Below are positions 60,134-64,000 of a stretch of DNA of 64,000 bases, piece after piece. The stretch's first letter is position 1. Each line of letters begins with the position of its first letter. The position numbers and the translations under genes are program-made. Origin of the DNA: Oscillospiraceae bacterium (lineage in GTDB: Bacteria > Bacillota > Clostridia > Oscillospirales > Oscillospiraceae). Below the pieces are notes generated by a model that searched no databases, had not been told where the DNA came from, and saw only the letters and a program-made list of their open reading frames with translations. Where the stretch lies: the NCBI GenBank assembly GCA_017408915.1, contig JAFQTS010000016.1, forward strand, positions 1-64,000. Direction: 5' to 3'.

Positions 60134-62902
60134 ATGGCAGACTATTTGGCAGATTTCGTACCCGAATGGGTGGAAAACGAAGAGCCCCGTGAGATCATCC
60201 TAAAACTTGGCAAGATGATCACCAACCGTATCCCCGTAAAGCTGGGCTTCCAAAAGCTCACCAAGTATGACCCCGAGTATTGGGGCCTTTCCCTGCTGCT
60301 GACGGACGAAATGGCGGAAGTGGCAATGAAAATGGAGGTGCGCAAGCCCAAGACCCTGCCGGAGCTGGTGAAGCTCACCGGCATGGAGGAGGAAAAACTC
60401 CTCGGCCTCTTGGACGAGATGTCCTTCAGCGGCATTATCGAGTACAACTGGGAGAATCCCACCCGCACCAAGCAGTGGGTGCTTCCCATGTTCGTACCCG
60501 GCAGCGCCGAGTTCAGCAACATGAACGACACCATCTTGAAGAAGTACCCCGAGATGGGTCACTTCTTCGAGCGTATGTCCCGCCTGCCCTTGGAGAAGGT
60601 CACTCCCATGGTGCCTCCCGGCGGCGCGGGCATCGGTATGCACGTCATCCCCGTAGAGAAGGCCATCGAGGCGGAGAACACCTCCATTGACCTTGAGCAT
60701 ATCTCCCACTGGCTGGATAAGTATGACGGCAAGTATGCCGCCTCCCCCTGCTCCTGCCGTAAGTCCCGCCTCACCTTCGATGAGGGCTGCGCCGACGACC
60801 CCGAGGGCTGGTGCGTTGCCGTGGGCGACATGGCGGATTACGTGGTGGAGACGGGCAAGGGCGGCCGCTACATCACCCGCGAAGAGGCACTGGACATCTT
60901 CCGTCAAGGCGAGGAGAACGGCTTCGTCCATCAGATCACCAACATCGACGGCAAGGATAAGATCTTCGCCATCTGCAACTGCAACATTAACGTCTGCTAC
61001 GCACTGCGTACCTCTCAGCTGTTCAACACCCCCAACCTCTCCCGCAGCGCCTATGTTGCCCGCGTGGAGAAGAGCGACTGCGTGGCATGTGGCAAGTGCG
61101 TAGAGGTCTGCCCCGCAGGCGCCGTGAAGCTGGGTCAGAAGCTCTGCACCAAGGACGGCAGTGAGGTACAGTATCCCCGTCATCCCCTGCCCTCCGAGCA
61201 GAAGTGGGGCCCCCATATGTGGGATGAGAACTACCGCGACAATAACCGCATCAACTGCTACGATACCGGTACTGCCCCCTGCAAGACCGCCTGCCCCGCT
61301 CACATCGCCGTGCAGGGCTATTTGAAGATGGCAGCACAGGGTCGCTACACCGAGGCGCTGGCACTCATTAAGAAGGATAACCCCCTGCCCGCTATCTGCG
61401 GTCGCATCTGTAACCGCCGCTGTGAGGATGCCTGCACCCGCGGCAGCATCGATCAGCCCATCGCCATCGATGAGGTGAAGAAGTTCATCGCCCAGCAGGA
61501 TCTCAAGGCCGAGACCCGCTTTATCCCCAAGAAGGTCGTCCCCTCTCTCAACGGCTTCTTCCCCGAGAAGGTGGCCATCATCGGCGCAGGCCCCGCGGGC
61601 TTAAGCTGCGCCTTCTATCTCGCCGAGAAGGGCTACAGCCCCGTGATCTTCGAGAAGAACGAGCGTCCCGGCGGTATGCTCCGCTACGGTATCCCCAGCT
61701 TCAAGCTGGAGAAGGATGTCATCGACGCCGAAATTGACGTGATCCGCGCCATGGGCGTGGAGATCAAATGCGGCGTGGAAGTTGGCAAGGACATCACCAT
61801 TCAGCAGCTCCGCGACGAGGGCTACAAGGCCTTCTACATCGCCATCGGCTGTCAGGGCGGACGCCTTGCAGGCGTGGACGGCGAAACGGCTGAGGGCGTC
61901 ATGACCGCTGTGGACTTCCTCCGCACCGTGGGCGCAGACGAGAGCTACAAGGTGGCAGGCCGCGCCGTTGTGGTAGGCGGCGGTAACGTAGCCATCGATG
62001 TGGCGCGCAGCGCACACCGCTGCGGCGCAGAGAGCGTCAATATGTACTGCCTCGAGCCCCGTGACCGTATGCCCGCCTCGGAAGAGGAGATCGGCGAGGC
62101 CACGGAAGAGGGCGTTGCCATCCACTGCGGTTGGGGTCCCAAGGAGATCCTTACCGAGAACGGCAAGGTCCGCGGCATCGTCTTTAAGCGCTGCGTAAGC
62201 GTGTGGGATGCTGAGGGTCGTTTCAGCCCCACCTATGACGAGAACGACACCATGACGGTGGAGTGCGAGCACGTGTTCCTCTCCATCGGCCAGAGCATCC
62301 AGTGGGGCGACCTCCTCGCAGGCACCAAGGTGGCACTGGGTCGCGGCAACGGCGCTGTGGCCGACAGCCTCACCTATCAGACCGACGAGCCCGACATCTT
62401 CGTGGGCGGCGACGTGTACACAGGCCCCAAGTTCGCCATTGATGCTATCGCCGCAGGCCGCGAGGGTGCTATCTCCATCCACCGCTTCGTCCAGCCCCAC
62501 TCCAGCCTCACCATCGGTCGTAACCGCCGCCAGTTCATCGAGCTGGATAAGGAGAACATCTTGGTGGAGCAGTATGACAACGCCTCCCGTCAGCGTCCCG
62601 CCACCGACGGATCGGTGGATGCTAAGACCTCCTTCCGCGATGCCCGCCTCCCCTTCACCGAGGAGCAGGTCAAGACCGAGACGGCACGCTGCCTCAGCTG
62701 CGGCGCTTCCGTGGTCGATCCCAACAAGTGCATCGGCTGCGGTGTCTGCACCACCAAGTGCGAGTTCAACGCCATTAAGCTCCACCGTGAGCGTCCCGAG
62801 TGCAGCACCATGATCCCCAGTGAGCAGAAGCTGAAATACGTGCTGGGCAACGGTGCCAAGCAGGCGCTGAAGATCAAGTTCGGCGGCAAGAAGGGTAAGT
62901 AA
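60134..62902 (+). CDS. Large Fe-S flavoprotein oxidoreductase (GltD-like core)
   Basis: 922 residues, cytosolic. Residues 1-300 are an unusual domain with a winged-helix-like start and cysteine clusters CSC (206-208) and CNCNINVC (281-288). A ferredoxin-type CVACGKCVEVC (316-326) follows. From 383 comes the GltD-like module: CKTACP, CGRICNRRCEDAC (422-434), FAD site AIIGAGPAGL (481-490), NAD(P) site VVGGGNVAIDVA (613-624). A C-terminal ferredoxin has CLSC at 853 and CIGCGVCTTKC (866-876). It should pass electrons between NAD(P)H and an unknown partner. Encoded between hypB (21 bp) and hypA (1 bp). Confidence 0.87.
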   Translation: MADYLADFVPEWVENEEPREIILKLGKMITNRIPVKLGFQKLTKYDPEYWGLSLLLTDEMAEVAMKMEVRKPKTLPELVKLTGMEEEKLLGLLDEMSFSGIIEYNWENPTRTKQWVLPMFVPGSAEFSNMNDTILKKYPEMGHFFERMSRLPLEKVTPMVPPGGAGIGMHVIPVEKAIEAENTSIDLEHISHWLDKYDGKYAASPCSCRKSRLTFDEGCADDPEGWCVAVGDMADYVVETGKGGRYITREEALDIFRQGEENGFVHQITNIDGKDKIFAICNCNINVCYALRTSQLFNTPNLSRSAYVARVEKSDCVACGKCVEVCPAGAVKLGQKLCTKDGSEVQYPRHPLPSEQKWGPHMWDENYRDNNRINCYDTGTAPCKTACPAHIAVQGYLKMAAQGRYTEALALIKKDNPLPAICGRICNRRCEDACTRGSIDQPIAIDEVKKFIAQQDLKAETRFIPKKVVPSLNGFFPEKVAIIGAGPAGLSCAFYLAEKGYSPVIFEKNERPGGMLRYGIPSFKLEKDVIDAEIDVIRAMGVEIKCGVEVGKDITIQQLRDEGYKAFYIAIGCQGGRLAGVDGETAEGVMTAVDFLRTVGADESYKVAGRAVVVGGGNVAIDVARSAHRCGAESVNMYCLEPRDRMPASEEEIGEATEEGVAIHCGWGPKEILTENGKVRGIVFKRCVSVWDAEGRFSPTYDENDTMTVECEHVFLSIGQSIQWGDLLAGTKVALGRGNGAVADSLTYQTDEPDIFVGGDVYTGPKFAIDAIAAGREGAISIHRFVQPHSSLTIGRNRRQFIELDKENILVEQYDNASRQRPATDGSVDAKTSFRDARLPFTEEQVKTETARCLSCGASVVDPNKCIGCGVCTTKCEFNAIKLHRERPECSTMIPSEQKLKYVLGNGAKQALKIKFGGKKGK

Positions 62903-62903
62903 T

Positions 62904-63257
62904 ATGCACGAATTGGGCATTGTCTTTCACATCATGGACTCTTTGGAGTCCGTGGCAAAGGAAAATTCACTTTCCGCCATCTCCAGCGTGACGGTGGAGG
63001 TAGGAGAGGTATCCACCGTGATCCCCGACTACCTCACCGACTGCTGGGCGTGGGCAATCAAGAAAAAAGAGCTGCTGCAGCAGTGTGAACTGGTCATCGA
63101 GACCATCCACGCCGTCACCCACTGTGACGGCTGCGGCAAGGACTACGACACCGTAGCCCACGGGCGCATCTGCCCCAACTGCGGCAGCGAGAAAACATGG
63201 CTCATCACGGGCAACGAGATCAACATTAAAGAGATCACAGTTCCGGAAGAATCATAA
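62904..63257 (+). CDS. hypA: Hydrogenase nickel-incorporation protein HypA
   Basis: 117 residues. The N-terminal M-H2-E3 binds nickel and the zinc site is C74, C77, C90 and C93, exactly the HypA pattern. It hands nickel to the target with HypB. The start follows the flavoprotein stop by one base, so it is translationally coupled. That hypB and hypA enclose an oxidoreductase gene suggests the three act on one nickel-linked process. Confidence 0.94.
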   Translation: MHELGIVFHIMDSLESVAKENSLSAISSVTVEVGEVSTVIPDYLTDCWAWAIKKKELLQQCELVIETIHAVTHCDGCGKDYDTVAHGRICPNCGSEKTWLITGNEINIKEITVPEES

Positions 63258-63278
63258 TTTTATAGGAGGGAAAGAGAA

Positions 63279-64000
63279 ATGTTATTCCAAATCTACGGCG
63301 AACGGGCAGGCTATCAGCTTTTGGGCTGGCTGCTGGTATTCGTGGCACTGGTGCTTTTCAACGAGATCGCACGCCGCAGCAAGAAGGGCGGATTGTTCTT
63401 CTTCGTGGCGCTGCCTGCGGCACTGACGGTGTACTTCATCGCCATCTATGTAGGCGCAGCCATGGGCGCGGAGTGGGCCCTCACTAACTCCACCTATGTC
63501 TACATGAACGGCTGGTTCCACTATGCCAAGCTCTATGCATCTTTGGCCGGTTGTATCGGCTTTATGATGCTGAAGTACAAGTGGAGCTTCGGCAAGACTG
63601 AGTGGTTCAAGGTGTTCCCCTTCGCCATCGTGGCCATCAACATCCTCATCGCCGTGGCCAGCGACTTTGAGTCCGCTATCAAGGGCGCACAGGCCATGAA
63701 GGAGTTCGGCGACCGCTGGTGGCTCTCCGGCGAGGGCGTGTGGCTCTACGGCGGCTGGTGGAACTGGCTCAACGGTATCGCCGGTATCATCAACATCCTC
63801 TGCATGACGGGCTGGTGGGGCATCTACTCCTCCAAGAATAAGCACGATATGCTGTGGCCCGACATGATCTGGCTCTACATCATCGCCTACGATGTGTGGA
63901 ACTTCCAGTACACCTACCTCAACCTCCCCACCCACGCATGGTACTGCGGCTTGGCGCTGCTCCTCGCTCCCACTGTGGCGGCGGCTTTGTGGAACAAGGG
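63279..64000 (+). CDS. DUF5692-like polytopic membrane protein, cut by the window end
   Basis: At least 240 residues with six or more helices; the frame is open at the right edge. It is very rich in Trp and Tyr (for example RWWLSGEGVWLYGGWWNWL and MIWLYIIAYDVWNFQYTY). I match it to DUF5692 from memory of the family pattern; no function is known. AGGAGGGAAAGAG precedes the ATG at 63279 and it lies 21 bp after hypA, so it belongs to the operon and may be a membrane partner or transporter for the pathway. Confidence 0.7.
   Translation, partial: MLFQIYGERAGYQLLGWLLVFVALVLFNEIARRSKKGGLFFFVALPAALTVYFIAIYVGAAMGAEWALTNSTYVYMNGWFHYAKLYASLAGCIGFMMLKYKWSFGKTEWFKVFPFAIVAINILIAVASDFESAIKGAQAMKEFGDRWWLSGEGVWLYGGWWNWLNGIAGIINILCMTGWWGIYSSKNKHDMLWPDMIWLYIIAYDVWNFQYTYLNLPTHAWYCGLALLLAPTVAAALWNK

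Overview
The window looks like a chromosomal segment of a GC-rich, strictly anaerobic, spore-forming Firmicute, most likely a clostridial gut-type bacterium near Oscillospiraceae. The grounds are: an SpoVT homologue, superoxide reductase in place of SOD/catalase, HypA/HypB, a membrane pyrophosphatase, a thrS T-box leader, APC/NCS1/TRAP-TAXI importers for amino acids, nucleobases and organic acids, strong AGGAGG ribosome sites, and sigma-A promoters with about 17 bp spacers. I see no rRNA, tRNA, CRISPR array or phage genes.

Layout. 1-3.4 kb: a cut membrane protein, superoxide reductase, two Xre regulators, trkA and a small zinc-ribbon protein. 3.4-6.8 kb: leftward operon psuK-psuG-DUF1294-YczE-GNAT (pseudouridine breakdown plus small membrane proteins). 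6.8-12.9 kb: asnS, trxA, an ICMT-like methyltransferase, hom, an alpha/beta hydrolase and an MFS transporter. 12.9-13.5 kb: spoVT. 13.6-20.9 kb: a seven-gene V-type ATPase operon of the spirochaete/chlamydia/Bacteroidetes gene order, visibly lower in GC than its flanks, with its own promoter and an attenuator-like leader. 21.0-22.7 kb: an IS3-family element with a frameshifted orfA. 22.8-25.8 kb: hppA plus a phosphate acyltransferase. 26-33.1 kb: DUF1622, then a J-like TPR protein, an HscC-like Hsp70 and a GH2 glycosidase in one rightward operon. 33.2-37.0 kb: an enoate-reductase-like flavoprotein with split aconitase X. 37.1-40.7 kb: XpaC-TelA-TPM and DUF6512. 40.9-44.0 kb: TAXI-TRAP transporter. 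44.4-48.7 kb: thrS with T-box, a phosphoglycolate-phosphatase-like HAD and an APC permease. 49.1-51 kb: ECF sigma factor with a membrane partner. 51-59.3 kb: ychF, pepD, NCS1 permease, DUF917, PucR regulator and a GntR/FCD regulator. 59.4-64 kb: rightward operon hypB - large Fe-S flavoprotein - hypA - DUF5692-like membrane protein (cut by the window end).

How the parts fit. The V-ATPase K subunit keeps the T/Q/Q/E ligand set known from Na+ V-ATPases. The neighbouring pyrophosphatase carries the glutamate placement of Na+-pumping enzymes and the Ala of K+-dependent ones, so a sodium-based energy module is plausible. The most novel-looking unit is the GntR-controlled hypB-flavoprotein-hypA-DUF5692 operon: the same 11-bp palindrome TGGTATGACCA lies just downstream of both divergent promoters. 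Other items of interest are the degenerate J-protein/Hsp70 pair, the aconitase X/enoate reductase pair, a 37-bp promoter-like repeat present twice, and a structured, gene-free stretch between pepD and ychF.
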